64,000 nucleotides of DNA, taken from contig CANNZV010001032.1 of assembly GCA_947561585.1 (NCBI GenBank), positions 271,837 through 335,836 of the forward strand, given 5' to 3'. This stretch comes from Caprella mutica. Lineage: Eukaryota; Arthropoda; Malacostraca; Amphipoda; Caprellidae. Positions within the stretch are counted from its first letter, which is position 1, and the number at the start of each line of letters is the position of its first letter. Under the pieces are notes generated by a model that was not told where the DNA came from, made no database searches, and saw nothing but the letters and a program-made list of their open reading frames with translations. The position numbers and the translations under genes were made by a program. This document shows, one piece after another, positions 7,988-17,157 of the stretch.

Positions 7988-9927
7988 AACGTATCTTAGC
8001 ATTGTTAGTCGCGTTTATCGCGATCGCCCCAAGTGTTCTCGCGGAGGCTGGCTATTGGCCCAAAGAATTCGTCCAAAGCTTCTCAGAGCTTCCTGTAAGG
8101 GATGATGGCCGGGTCAAACCCATGGACACCTTTGCTAGGGTGACCTTGATCTCGATTCACGGCCGTTCCAAACACACGCTAGATAAGGAAGAGGGTATCA
8201 AGATCAGCGCAGATGAGTGGCTTCTCGATGTCTTCTTTCGCCCAGAAGTTGCCCAAGACTACCCAACCTTCCAGATAAATAACGCTGAGGTCATTACCTC
8301 TCTCGGCATCGCGCCTCACTTGAAAGAGAATGGCCGGGTTATCAAGCGAGACTACTACTCTTACAACGAGATCGTAACCGCTCGTCAGAAACTGGCCGAG
8401 CTTAGCGAGAAATACAGCAAAGTGGCAGACAGCTCTCGCACGGTCGTTCAGCAGCAGATCGTGGACCTCGCAGCGAGCATGAGCCGTTTTGAGGGACTAA
8501 GCCTACTCTTCAAGTTCGCTCAGCATCAACTGCCACTGGATCCTAACGATGTCCTTGCTGAGGAAGTTGCAGAAGGCACGACGGCGCCGCTTAGTTTCTT
8601 CCTAGAGAACTTCTCGAAGATTCGGGAAGCAGGACGAAGCACATTAGGCCTTCAGCGATCCAGTGAATTGCTGGGAGCCTTCATCCAAGCCTCGACCATG
8701 GTTAACCTCCTTCCACCACTCGATGCGGATGGTGCGTGGGCGAATCCTGGAGAGGTCATAGAGACCTTAATGAAAGCGTTGCTTGAGCCTGGAGCGACTT
8801 CTGAAAACACCGTCAAGCTTTTGGATCAGTTCAAGCTCTTGGAGAACCTGGCCATTCAAGCCACTAACTCTAACACCCGCCAAGTCGCTCTCGATGCCTA
8901 CAAGAAACACGCCGTCGGGCGCACAGATGTGTTAGGCAACTACGACGCCATTGCTTCCGAGGTAAAGTTTTACAGGTACAAGAACCTGCTGCTAGGTCCC
9001 TGGCTTTACGTCATCGGCTTTCTCATCCTAGCAGTTAGTTGGCTCAGTCCAGGTAGCCGTGTCGGTGGAGCCTTTCGCAAACTAGCCTTTGGATGGCTCT
9101 GGATACCCACGCTTCTCCTCGTCACCGGAATCACATGGCGTTGTCTTCTTCGTAGCCGTCCACCTGTCACCAGCCTTTACGAAACCATCCTCTTCGTCAC
9201 CGCCGTAGCTGTCCTGCTTCTGCTCATCATGGAGTGGATCAAGAAGAGCGGATTGGCCCTAGCGATTGTACCATTTCTTGGTGCCGCAGGCCTCTTCCTC
9301 GCCATGCGCTTCGAGCTTGCAGATGGACAGGACACGATCAAGCCACTCGTAGCGGTGTTAGACACCAACTACTGGCTTGCTACCCACGTGACCACCGTGA
9401 CCATGGGCTATGCCGCAGGTCTCGCTGCAGGAGCCTTCTCCATTCTTTATGTCTTAAGTCGACTGATCGATCCCATGAAGAAACGCTTCTCCAGGCGCTA
9501 CTACAAAGAAGTCACCGGCATGACCTACGGCATCATTTGCTTCGGCCTACTCTTCTCGTTAGTAGGCACCATTCTTGGAGGCATCTGGGCGAATGAGAGT
9601 TGGGGCCGATTCTGGGGCTGGGATCCCAAGGAGAACGGAGCCCTCATGATTGTTCTCATGAACCTCATTCTTCTTCATGGGCGTATCGGCGGCTTTCTCA
9701 AGGAGCTCAGACTACATCTCGCCACCCTATTTGGAGCCATCATCGTTTGTTATTCCTGGTGGGGCGTCAATCTCCTAGAGACAGGCCTGCACTCCTACGG
9801 CTTCGTCAGTGGGGTAAAGACAGCCCTGCACACAGCCTACGGCACCATCTACACCTTCATGGTCATTGGAAGCTGCATTGGCATCTACCAATGGCTGGTT
9901 AAGAAGACGGGCACGCAAGTTTCGTAG
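7984..9927 (+). CDS. ccsA: Cytochrome c biogenesis protein, CcsA/ResC type with large N-terminal extracytoplasmic domain
   Basis: Heme-handling partner of the ResB-type protein. After a signal sequence (residues 1-20), about 320 residues of a soluble extracytoplasmic domain precede a set of roughly eight membrane helices. The WWD heme-binding signature is present as WGRFWGWDPKENG near residues 540-552, and conserved His residues occur in TNYWLATHVTT and TGLHSYGF. The N-terminal domain, beginning YWPKEFVQSFSELPV and containing DGRVKPMDTFAR, is typical of the long CcsA proteins of Bacteroidetes and Planctomycetes-type bacteria. The start overlaps the ResB stop. The reading frame stays open with a hydrophobic helix just after the TAG stop; see the next entry. 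Confidence 0.92.
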   Translation: MKRILALLVAFIAIAPSVLAEAGYWPKEFVQSFSELPVRDDGRVKPMDTFARVTLISIHGRSKHTLDKEEGIKISADEWLLDVFFRPEVAQDYPTFQINNAEVITSLGIAPHLKENGRVIKRDYYSYNEIVTARQKLAELSEKYSKVADSSRTVVQQQIVDLAASMSRFEGLSLLFKFAQHQLPLDPNDVLAEEVAEGTTAPLSFFLENFSKIREAGRSTLGLQRSSELLGAFIQASTMVNLLPPLDADGAWANPGEVIETLMKALLEPGATSENTVKLLDQFKLLENLAIQATNSNTRQVALDAYKKHAVGRTDVLGNYDAIASEVKFYRYKNLLLGPWLYVIGFLILAVSWLSPGSRVGGAFRKLAFGWLWIPTLLLVTGITWRCLLRSRPPVTSLYETILFVTAVAVLLLLIMEWIKKSGLALAIVPFLGAAGLFLAMRFELADGQDTIKPLVAVLDTNYWLATHVTTVTMGYAAGLAAGAFSILYVLSRLIDPMKKRFSRRYYKEVTGMTYGIICFGLLFSLVGTILGGIWANESWGRFWGWDPKENGALMIVLMNLILLHGRIGGFLKELRLHLATLFGAIIVCYSWWGVNLLETGLHSYGFVSGVKTALHTAYGTIYTFMVIGSCIGIYQWLVKKTGTQVS

Positions 9928-10023
9928 GGGACAGGAGGCAAAGCCGCCCTCGCTACATGGATCATCCTAAGCGTCGTCGTCACTGGCATGATCGGATTGG
10001 TGGCCACCCGCCTGGCTGCCTGA
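9928..10023 (+). other. In-frame hydrophobic extension beyond the ccsA stop codon
   Basis: Directly after the TAG stop of the ccsA-type gene, and in the same frame, 31 codons run to a TGA at 10021-10023. They encode a clear membrane helix (KAALATWIILSVVVTGMIGL and a short basic end). A strong ribosome-binding match AGGAGG lies at 9933-9938, but no ATG, GTG or TTG sits at a suitable distance in this frame; the first ATG is at 9988, inside the helix. It may be the lost C-terminal helix of CcsA after a nonsense mutation, a tiny membrane protein with a damaged or unusual start, or a sequencing error. It is recorded as an observation, not as a gene. Confidence 0.4.
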
Positions 10024-10052
10024 AATTCTCCCAGATTTCCTACAGTTTCTGG

Positions 10053-10081
10053 TTGTCATCCCCCGAGACGCCATTTAAACA
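10053..10081 (+). promoter_or_regulatory. Possible sigma-70-type promoter of tRNA-Phe
   Basis: TTGTCA at 10053-10058 is followed after 15-17 bases by an AT-rich hexamer overlapping 10074-10081 (TTTAAAC and neighbours), about 20 bases before the tRNA. The -35 match is good and the -10 is poor, so this is tentative. Confidence 0.3.
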
Positions 10082-10101
10082 AAGCGCTCGCAAGTTAGCG
10101 A

Positions 10102-10174
10102 GGCTCGGTAGCTCAGTTGGTAGAGCAGGGGATTGAAAATCCCTGTGTCGGCGGTTCGATCCCGTCCCGAGCCA
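10102..10174 (+). tRNA. trnF: tRNA-Phe (anticodon GAA)
   Basis: The 73-base sequence folds into a full cloverleaf. The acceptor arms GGCTCGG and CCGAGCC pair over seven bases. The D stem is GCTC/GAGC, the anticodon stem GGGGA/TCCCT (one G-T pair) encloses the loop TTGAAAA, and the T stem is GGCGG/CCGTC with the loop TTCGATC. The anticodon GAA is at 10135-10137 and reads Phe codons. The discriminator base is A and no CCA is encoded. No integrase or repeated tRNA fragment is seen beside it, so there is no sign that it serves as an attachment site. Confidence 0.97.
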
Positions 10175-10217
10175 CTTTATCGCTTCCTTCGGACGTTGGT
10201 GGCCTCTGGCTTACTTT

Positions 10218-11816
10218 TTATCCTTTCGGCCAATTTGAGGGCCAGAGGTGCGCGAGATTAAGCTCTTGGTAGAACCAGAGCAGGTCTGGTATGTAGCCAT
10301 GTTCTTCTGTCCTCTTGAATTGGTTGTGGATCATGGATTTCGCCCATTGCTCAACTAGCTTCAGCAGTTGCGGATCACTGCTCTTGCTAGCTTCCCTTGG
10401 CGTCTTGCTCTGAAGGGCAGGAATGGGAGTATCGATCAAACGGCGAAAGTGCTGTTCTACATGATTTTTCATGAGGGCGGCTGTCATGCCGGGGGCTCCA
10501 TTGTCGTCCTTCACCTTTCGAGGCTCTTCTTCGATCTCGGAATCATCGGGGGGTGGTAGCAGTGTGAGGGGTGGCTGTATCTGGCGCGTGGGATTGGATG
10601 CCTGGAAATCAGGTGATTTGCTGGAGGCTTTCAAGTCGCGAACGTCTTTAGATTCCACGGTTAAGCCTGGCGCGATCTCCGATGACCAGCGGTCGAGCAA
10701 CCAAATCATGAGGTTGCGGTCGACACCACTCAGGCTAATATGGTTGTGATAGACATAGAGTGAGGCGAGCACTTGAACGGTGTTGTTGGGGCCAAGCACG
10801 CGCATTCTCATGGCGGACGTTCGTGGAGCATTGGAAGCTCCTGCTTGGCGTTGCCAATGAAAGCAATAGAGAACAGGGCCGTAGAGTCCATTCGTGGCGT
10901 CTTCATCTTCATCTTCATAATCGGACTCCTCTTCGAATTCGCGGTGATCCTCGAGGAAATCTGCCCAGGCATCTGGTGTACGGTCAGACTGATAGACTGT
11001 TGTGCTGGAAGTGAGATCGATGCTAGCGACGGTTTCTTCATGGTCGGCATTGATCAGCCGCATATTCTCTTCAGCCACTTCCGGTGCATGAACACGTAAC
11101 CAAGCCTTCTGGGCAGCAGCATCCGTGGTGCCTGATTTCTCGCGAATAAAGGCAATCAAATCAGCTGCGTTTGAGGGATCAACTATTGCGCCATTGCCTT
11201 CGCTGTGGCTGAAATGACGCAGCGGGGTAATGTATGTAAATAGGACTAGGAACGGCGTGAATTGCTTCACTAGGGAATAGTCGAAGATGATGTGCTCTTT
11301 GCCTGCGGGATCTAACAGATCCTTCACCCGTGTCTTGTGGTCGCCTTCGATGTTCAGTGTCTCGATAAGTGTCAGTTGAGTTTCCTGACGCATGCGCAAC
11401 AATTGCTGCTCGTCATTGCTGAAGCCAGGCCAGGCTTCAGCCTCCCAACGCTGCATGCGCGTCTGGCCATTGGCATCCTGTTGGTGGAATATCCAGTCAT
11501 TAACCACCGCAAACGAGCCGGTCGCCATGGGGTCATCGTCCTGGTGAATTAGCATGAAGCTCTTCGATTCTGAACGCATCCGATGATAGTCGTAGCCATC
11601 TTGGACCATGGCTTTGAAGAGTTTGGTTGTTAGGGCCGCTTCCATCTGCAGGAAGCGCTCGTATCCGGCTTTCCCGAACGGGTTTGTCGTGCAGTTTACC
11701 GTGCAGTCGATGCTGACGCCTCTTCCTGTCCCGCAACAATGTGAGCACAGAGGAGCCTCAAGGGCTGGGCAAGTCATTCGGGCCTTCTTTCCACATTTGG
11801 AACAGCGTTCTTTCAT
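10218..11816 (-). CDS. Cysteine-rich N-terminus protein of unknown function
   Basis: A roughly 532-residue soluble protein that I do not recognise. The first 42 residues hold eight cysteines (5, 8, 16, 24, 27, 28, 38, 42), including CSKCG and CSHCCGTGRG, which suggests a bound metal or a redox-active zinc-ribbon-like cap. Behind it is a conserved-looking segment around NPFGKAGYERFLQ, then a long region without signal peptide or membrane helices. A very acidic stretch (EEESDYEDEDED) lies near the middle. An upstream TTG at 11852 would add 12 residues; I chose the ATG at 11816 because the cysteine motif begins right after it. It is a single gene between tRNA-Phe and a glycosyltransferase on the same strand. 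Confidence 0.7.
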   Translation of the reverse strand: MKERCSKCGKKARMTCPALEAPLCSHCCGTGRGVSIDCTVNCTTNPFGKAGYERFLQMEAALTTKLFKAMVQDGYDYHRMRSESKSFMLIHQDDDPMATGSFAVVNDWIFHQQDANGQTRMQRWEAEAWPGFSNDEQQLLRMRQETQLTLIETLNIEGDHKTRVKDLLDPAGKEHIIFDYSLVKQFTPFLVLFTYITPLRHFSHSEGNGAIVDPSNAADLIAFIREKSGTTDAAAQKAWLRVHAPEVAEENMRLINADHEETVASIDLTSSTTVYQSDRTPDAWADFLEDHREFEEESDYEDEDEDATNGLYGPVLYCFHWQRQAGASNAPRTSAMRMRVLGPNNTVQVLASLYVYHNHISLSGVDRNLMIWLLDRWSSEIAPGLTVESKDVRDLKASSKSPDFQASNPTRQIQPPLTLLPPPDDSEIEEEPRKVKDDNGAPGMTAALMKNHVEQHFRRLIDTPIPALQSKTPREASKSSDPQLLKLVEQWAKSMIHNQFKRTEEHGYIPDLLWFYQELNLAHLWPSNWPKG

Positions 11817-12045
11817 TGATCGTGAGGATCCACGTTTGATCAATCGAAGCAAGAACGATTGCTGAATTTGCGTATGAACGCCGGACTAAAACCGGTAAGG
11901 TATAGAGCCGCTCCGAGAGCCAACCGCATCGAACCTTTCTCCACAGGACATGGCGACGGTGGGCTGTGGGCTGTGGGGTGAGGGGGCAAGCGATCCTTGA
12001 GCGGGCAGGCTCTTGTTGTTCTGAGGGCTGCGTTGGGTGGATTGC

Positions 12046-13338
12046 TCAGGGATTCTGCAAGCTACGGTACACAGCTAACACGTCTTCGGCCATGCGAGTG
12101 GCATGATGATTCTTCTTAATGAACCGCTGAGCATCCATGCCCATGGCGCGGCGTCTGTCCGGATCTTGCAAGAGATCAACTAGTTTTCGAGTGAGATCGG
12201 TGAGATCATTGGGGGAATGTAAGCAACCTCCTCTGGTTGTCTGGAGGAGCTCTGGATAGATTCCGGAAGCTGGCAGCACACAGGGGATTCCTGCTGCCAT
12301 CGCTTCCAAAGAGGAGAGACCTTTGGGTTCTTCATAGACACTTGGGACGGAGAAGATATCGAGGCAGGAAAGGAAATCGTGTTTGCCATCGCGATCGGGT
12401 GAGTCTGCGTGATAAAAGGCGTTCATCGCACCGTGACTCTGGATCTTCGCCACTTGCTTTTCAAAGTATGGCTGATCTTGCTTTCCCATCCAGCCTGCCA
12501 CATGCAATCGGCAATCTTTGTGTGCGGGAAGTTGGCGGATTGCAAGAAACGCATCCACTAACAAATGAAGGCCTTTGTGAGGGCAGATACGTGCGAAATA
12601 GCCAATCGTTGGGGGCCGGTCAGAGCATCGTGTTACTCGGCTATCCGTTAAATCAATTCCTAGGGGGACGACGGTAATGTCCTTGTTGTTGATTCCTAAC
12701 ATCGAACTCATCTTGTCTGCATAGAATTGACTGTAGACAATGAAGTGATCGATCAAGGGAGTGAGTGCTCGCAAGCGAGTCAACACTTCTTCTCGAACGG
12801 GCCCTGGCAAGCTCTCTAAGAATAGGTCATCTCCTTGGAGGGTAACGACGAGTTTTGATTGAAGCGTTGCCCGCAAGGCTGGGACGCATCCAGCGATCAG
12901 AAGATTCGAGAGGTTGATGATTGAAGGTTGCCCGGTGGGTCTCGTGCGTAGCCATTCGACTAGCCGAGCAAGCTCTTTCCTCTGGCGGCCATCGTGGCCA
13001 GCCAGCATGGATAGTGTGAGGGCACCAGTTGCTTCAGGACTCATGCCCGTTGGGTCTCGGACAAGCTTTCTAAGAACTTGCGGCTTATTTAGCCATTCAT
13101 CGAAGCGTTTGGGAATGTGACGTAACCAAGGAAGACGTTGTTGTAGGTATACATTAACACCACCATAGAAGACTTTGGATTCTGAAACGTCAGCCTCGTC
13201 GGTCCGGATTGGCGTGTAGAGCGGTAACAAAGTGGCATCGTGGCCTAACCTGACTAGCTCAGTGACCAAAGTGTTGTCGTGAAGACAGCTGCCGCAGTAC
13301 ATTCCACCTGCGCCTGCGCTCAGATGAGTGATTCTCAC
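12046..13338 (-). CDS. Glycosyltransferase family 4 protein
   Basis: Retaining GT-B glycosyltransferase of the GT4 type that transfers a sugar from an activated donor. The N-terminal domain starts MRITHLSAGAGGMYCGSCLH, with the Gly-rich loop expected of the acceptor domain. The C-terminal domain contains PTIGYFARICPHKGLHLLVDAF and the donor-site motif EEPKGLSSLEAMAAGIPCVL, with the conserved Glu pair seven residues apart. No signal peptide or membrane helix is seen, so it acts on the cytoplasmic side. The start is GTG at 13338. It is separated from the exopolysaccharide locus at 24-37 kb, so its product is unknown. Confidence 0.88.
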   Translation of the reverse strand: MRITHLSAGAGGMYCGSCLHDNTLVTELVRLGHDATLLPLYTPIRTDEADVSESKVFYGGVNVYLQQRLPWLRHIPKRFDEWLNKPQVLRKLVRDPTGMSPEATGALTLSMLAGHDGRQRKELARLVEWLRTRPTGQPSIINLSNLLIAGCVPALRATLQSKLVVTLQGDDLFLESLPGPVREEVLTRLRALTPLIDHFIVYSQFYADKMSSMLGINNKDITVVPLGIDLTDSRVTRCSDRPPTIGYFARICPHKGLHLLVDAFLAIRQLPAHKDCRLHVAGWMGKQDQPYFEKQVAKIQSHGAMNAFYHADSPDRDGKHDFLSCLDIFSVPSVYEEPKGLSSLEAMAAGIPCVLPASGIYPELLQTTRGGCLHSPNDLTDLTRKLVDLLQDPDRRRAMGMDAQRFIKKNHHATRMAEDVLAVYRSLQNP

Positions 13339-13356
13339 AATGGTAGGCTTGGGCGG

Positions 13357-13878
13357 CTATTCATTGAGTCTGAGGCTTCTCGACTTGTTCAGCTTCACAT
13401 GGACTCCGACGCCTAACAGTAAAAGGAGAATCCCGGCACCTAGCCAGCGAACGGGTCCTCTCGCAAACACGATAGCACCGTTTACTATCATGAAGACGAA
13501 GAAGCCATGAAATATCCAATCAATCCACCTCGAACGCCTAGCGTAGTTTGATAAGCCGACTATCCACCAGTATGCCGTGTCAGCGATCCAGAATAAGGTG
13601 AAGAGGTAATTCACATACAAGCCACTTCCCGATTCTACGCTTGTGAGTTCCCGTGTCTGTCTTGCTGTCTCTGCCATGCCTATGTCATGGCTCCATTGGT
13701 AGTAGTAGTGAAAGGCGGCAGCCACATGGGCAAGGTAGGCGAACAAACCGAGCGTCCAGCACCATCGCGCTACGGATCGCAATTGCTGTCGGCCGGTCAG
13801 CAGCGTGAGAGCGCCTATCCCATAGCACAGTAACGCCATCCAGATTAGGATGCGTGTGAGAAGCTCACCGCTAATCAT
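13357..13878 (-). CDS. Small polytopic membrane protein, unknown function
   Basis: A 173-residue protein with about five hydrophobic segments (roughly residues 8-28, 38-58, 90-110, 122-140, 145-162). A histidine and aromatic cluster (HVAAAFHYYYQWSHD) lies near residues 51-65. A His-rich second helix can mark metal or heme binding, but this is only an inference and I cannot assign a family. The next gene on this strand, at 12046, starts 18 bases beyond this stop, so the two may share a transcript. The DUF1552 gene upstream ends 57 bases before this start. Confidence 0.7.
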   Translation of the reverse strand: MISGELLTRILIWMALLCYGIGALTLLTGRQQLRSVARWCWTLGLFAYLAHVAAAFHYYYQWSHDIGMAETARQTRELTSVESGSGLYVNYLFTLFWIADTAYWWIVGLSNYARRSRWIDWIFHGFFVFMIVNGAIVFARGPVRWLGAGILLLLLGVGVHVKLNKSRSLRLNE

Positions 13879-13935
13879 CTTCAGATGGCATCAAACCTGG
13901 CCTTAAGAGAGGTCCGAGAACACCATGTAGGGAGC

Positions 13936-15321
13936 TTAGCCACGGGCGATCATCTCTGTAAGCTGTTTGGTCGCGATGCCCATCGGGCGGTCTAGCGGAA
14001 TGCCAGCACAGGTGAGCAGGGTACTGAGGAGATCGCCTTGATTGCCTTCTGTATCGGCGAGGAACTGTCCGGTGTTGACGGAGCCGCCCCCGCGTCCGGC
14101 GATGATGAAGGGAAGGTTCTTGCGCGAGTGGTCGCTCCCGTCTTCCAGACCGGAGCCCCACATCATGATGCAATTGTCTAGCAGGGTGCCGTCGCCTTCC
14201 TTGAGGCTGTGCATCTTCTTCACCATGTAGGCGAACTGGTCGACGTTGAATTTGGTGATCGCAGCCACTTTGCGAATCTTCTCGGTGTCTTTGTTGTTGT
14301 GATGGGTTTGGGAGTGATGCTCGTCGTTGAATCCAAGTTCTGGATAGGAAACTCCGTTAGGCAAGGAGCCGATGTAGGTGCTGACGCGAGTCGTGTCGGT
14401 CTGGAAGGCGAGCACGTTGAGGTCGCACATCACCTGCATGTATTCACTGCGCTTGTCTCCCTCCGGGATCTTGATCTCGATGGGTGGTGAATCCGAGGCG
14501 TTGCGTTTGCTAGTGCGGACTCCGGCTTTCTCCAGAGCGGCTTCTTTCTGGCGATATTCGATAGCGGCGATACGGCGTTCGACCGAGCGCACGCTGTCCA
14601 AATATTCGTCCAGCTTGTGCTGGTCGTTCTGAGGCAATTTCTTTCGTAGGTCGCGGGCGCCTCCGATGACAAGGTCTAGCATTTGCCGATCTAGAGGATC
14701 TGGCAGCGTGACTTGTCCAGGTTTGTTGGACTTGCCGAAGAGGCGATTGAGGACACTGCGGGGATTGGTCTCAGCGGGGACGGCCTGGGTCGGCGAACGA
14801 TAGCTGCAGTAGTTGTAATACCCCTCGTGCAGTCCCTCCTGGTTCTCCTTGTGCGTCTGAGGCATGGTCGCCAACTCTAGAGATGGGAGGGATGTTAGAC
14901 CGCCCACGTAGTTTGCAGCAATCTGATCCGCAGAGATTGCGATATTGATCCGATTCCGGGTGGCCGCATCCGGCAGAATCGCCGTGAGCCAGGTGGATAG
15001 CTCGAGCGCGTGAGGCGCGCCATTGAAAGGAGAGATGGGGACGCCCGAAATTCCTTTCATTAAGAGACAGTGCTCTATCACTGGACGCAACGATTCGAGC
15101 GCGGGCGGTGGTGATGAGAGGAAACTCGCGGGATCCTTGGGCCAGAATTCATCCATGATGACTCCGTGAGGCATGTACATGAAACCGAGGCGAACTGGTG
15201 GTTTGTATGGCTTGCCCTTGTTAGTCTCTGCCCAGCCCATGGTATCCAAGAGTGGCAGCGCAAGTGAGGCGCCGGCGCCTTTCAGGAAGGTGCGACGATC
15301 GTTTAAGAAGTTCTTTCTCAT
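13936..15321 (-). CDS. DUF1552 domain protein with Tat signal
   Basis: A 461-residue DUF1552 protein. These are typical of Planctomycetes and Verrucomicrobia, are nearly always encoded beside DUF1592 cytochrome proteins, and resemble the DUF1501 alkaline-phosphatase-like group. The N-terminus carries a Tat signal ([15 protein letters not shown], residues 9-23), so it is exported folded, perhaps with a cofactor. It starts three bases after the end of the DUF1592 open frame (stop at 15325), which points to one operon. A late segment, [20 protein letters not shown], is well kept in the family. The reaction is not established; a role in polysaccharide or other polymer breakdown together with DUF1592 is inferred. 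Confidence 0.9.
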   Translation of the reverse strand: MRKNFLNDRRTFLKGAGASLALPLLDTMGWAETNKGKPYKPPVRLGFMYMPHGVIMDEFWPKDPASFLSSPPPALESLRPVIEHCLLMKGISGVPISPFNGAPHALELSTWLTAILPDAATRNRINIAISADQIAANYVGGLTSLPSLELATMPQTHKENQEGLHEGYYNYCSYRSPTQAVPAETNPRSVLNRLFGKSNKPGQVTLPDPLDRQMLDLVIGGARDLRKKLPQNDQHKLDEYLDSVRSVERRIAAIEYRQKEAALEKAGVRTSKRNASDSPPIEIKIPEGDKRSEYMQVMCDLNVLAFQTDTTRVSTYIGSLPNGVSYPELGFNDEHHSQTHHNNKDTEKIRKVAAITKFNVDQFAYMVKKMHSLKEGDGTLLDNCIMMWGSGLEDGSDHSRKNLPFIIAGRGGGSVNTGQFLADTEGNQGDLLSTLLTCAGIPLDRPMGIATKQLTEMIARG

Positions 15322-15324
15322 GGG

Positions 15325-17157
15325 TTAGTCTTGGATTCTGCTGTGAGTGAATGGATAGCTGGTGACAATTTCACTGATGAGGGTCTGCATGCGGAAGCCA
15401 TCATTCTCAATGGTTTCCATCAAGTGATCCACCACAATCTCGTCATAGCCTTCCAGCTGGCGGCACAAGGCATAGGCTAGGAGTTTCTCTGTCAGGTTCC
15501 GGGCGAGGTCAGCCTTTCGTGCGGCGATGATCGCTTTCAGATCATGGGGGGACGTGAAGTGCTCACCGCTCGGGAGTTCGCCCGCGGCATCGATTGCGCC
15601 TCCGGCATCGTCCTGCTCGCGCCAACGGCCGATGGCATCGAAGTTCTCAAGACCGAAGCCGATGGGATCGAGGATCTTGTGGCAATTGGCACAGGTGGTA
15701 TTCGTCTGGTGCCGTTCTGTGCGCTGTCGCAGTGTCAGGTTCTCGATTTCCGCTGGGGTCTGCTTTTCCAGGGTGGGAACGTTAGGTGGAGCTGGCGGCA
15801 CATGTTCTCCGAGCACTTGTTCAAGAACCCAGACACCGCGTTTGACGGGGCTGGTGCGGTTGGGAAATGAGGTCGTCGCCAGCACGCCGGCCATTCCGAG
15901 AATTCCTCCGCGATTGGCATCAGTTAGTGTGACCTTGCGCATCTCGGATCCGGTGATGGTTTGCTCCATGCCGTAGAGTTTGGCGAGTGTCTCGTTTAGG
16001 AAAGTGTATTTGCTGTCGATGAAACGAACCACGCTCTGATTCTCACGCACGATGCTTTCAAAGAACAGCCTGGCCTCATTGTACATCGAGAGACGCATCT
16101 CGTCGGTCATCTGGGGAAATTTATCGGGGTCGAATGTCTTGCTCTCCAGATCGCCAACTCCCAGCCACTGCGCGCCGAAGCCATCGAACAATGCGCGCGA
16201 ACGCTCATGCAGGAGCATCCGTTTCACCTGCGATTTCAAAACCGCCGGTTCGTGAAGTGTTCCACTGTCTGCTAAAGCGGATAGCTCAGCGTCGGGCATC
16301 GTTGACCACAAGAGATAGGACAGTCGGGATGCTAGTTGATGGTCATCCAGGGGAACAATCGTGCGCCCTGGTTCGGCTTCACTGGCTGGGGTGATGAAGA
16401 GGAACTGGGGCGAAACCAGAACCGCCTTGAGCATCAGCCGCAGGGCTGCTGGGTAGGGGAGATTGTTCTCGCGCGCCAGATCAAAGACCTGCAACAGGAT
16501 ATCGATTTCGCCTTCCGACGGAGGCCGACGATACGCTTTCCTGGCAAGCGAGCGGGCGACGTCTTTCGCGGCTGCCCGGAGATCGGCATCAGGCTCAAAC
16601 GCTTCTCCGAACAGGCGGAGTTGCACCTCCGGCTTTAACTCTTGATTCAACACCTCATTGGCGATCTCGAGAAATTGCTCGGACTGAAGAGGGGACAGTG
16701 TGTTCAAATAACCCTCACCGAACACTTCATCGGGCAAGTCATCAGCGATGTTCGGATCGACCCCGAAGAGGTCATGCAGGGTGTTGCCATACTCAGCTTT
16801 AGTTAGTCTTCGGATCACAAACAGACCGGGATCCTTAGGGCTGAGAAACTTGATCTTGCCAATCCATTCTTCAAGCTGCCGCCGCTCATCATCCGTTGGC
16901 TGCTCGTCCTCATCATCCGGAGGCATGTCATACGCTTTCACATTAGCGAGCGCCTGTTTCCACTGTTGACTGGAGGCGGTGTTGCCTGGGCTCTTCAGTG
17001 CGGCTTCCAAATTGAGTCCGCCTTTGGCTTCTCCTGTTCCCATGACACTTTGTGCAGTAGTCCTTAACAAAGGGCGTGACGCCATGCTTAAAGGCCTGTT
17101 GGGCGTCGGCCTGCAGCGCTGAGAATTCCGCATCCTCTTCGGTGAGAGGCACTTCAC
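15325..17157 (-). CDS. C-terminal part of a frameshifted esterase/cytochrome protein: DUF1587-DUF1592-DUF1588-DUF1585 region
   Basis: This frame encodes the DUF1592 core of a planctomycete-type cytochrome protein. Visible in order are [11 protein letters not shown], which closes a cytochrome c domain, [20 protein letters not shown] (DUF1587), the long DUF1592 region, [18 protein letters not shown] (DUF1588), a second possible heme motif CANCH within the DUF1588 end, and the DUF1585 tail. About the first 39 residues of this frame (to 17041) look like out-of-frame translation. The true protein enters here from the frame encoded at 17042-18613, through a one-base shift at the GGG of 17039-17041 (minus strand). 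The first heme motif CTKCH is in that other frame. Whether the break is real or a sequence error is open. Confidence 0.8.
   Translation of the reverse strand: MKCLSPKRMRNSQRCRPTPNRPLSMASRPLLRTTAQSVMGTGEAKGGLNLEAALKSPGNTASSQQWKQALANVKAYDMPPDDEDEQPTDDERRQLEEWIGKIKFLSPKDPGLFVIRRLTKAEYGNTLHDLFGVDPNIADDLPDEVFGEGYLNTLSPLQSEQFLEIANEVLNQELKPEVQLRLFGEAFEPDADLRAAAKDVARSLARKAYRRPPSEGEIDILLQVFDLARENNLPYPAALRLMLKAVLVSPQFLFITPASEAEPGRTIVPLDDHQLASRLSYLLWSTMPDAELSALADSGTLHEPAVLKSQVKRMLLHERSRALFDGFGAQWLGVGDLESKTFDPDKFPQMTDEMRLSMYNEARLFFESIVRENQSVVRFIDSKYTFLNETLAKLYGMEQTITGSEMRKVTLTDANRGGILGMAGVLATTSFPNRTSPVKRGVWVLEQVLGEHVPPAPPNVPTLEKQTPAEIENLTLRQRTERHQTNTTCANCHKILDPIGFGLENFDAIGRWREQDDAGGAIDAAGELPSGEHFTSPHDLKAIIAARKADLARNLTEKLLAYALCRQLEGYDEIVVDHLMETIENDGFRMQTLISEIVTSYPFTHSRIQD

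Noticed and set aside
9957..10130. A frame beginning at ATG 9957 that would run into the tRNA.
   Set aside because: Its product is basic and patternless, and it overlaps the tRNA. The hydrophobic frame in the same place is more convincing.
10102..10174. The tRNA gene could be an integration site.
   Set aside because: No integrase, no direct repeat of the tRNA 3' end and no change in gene style is visible on either side.
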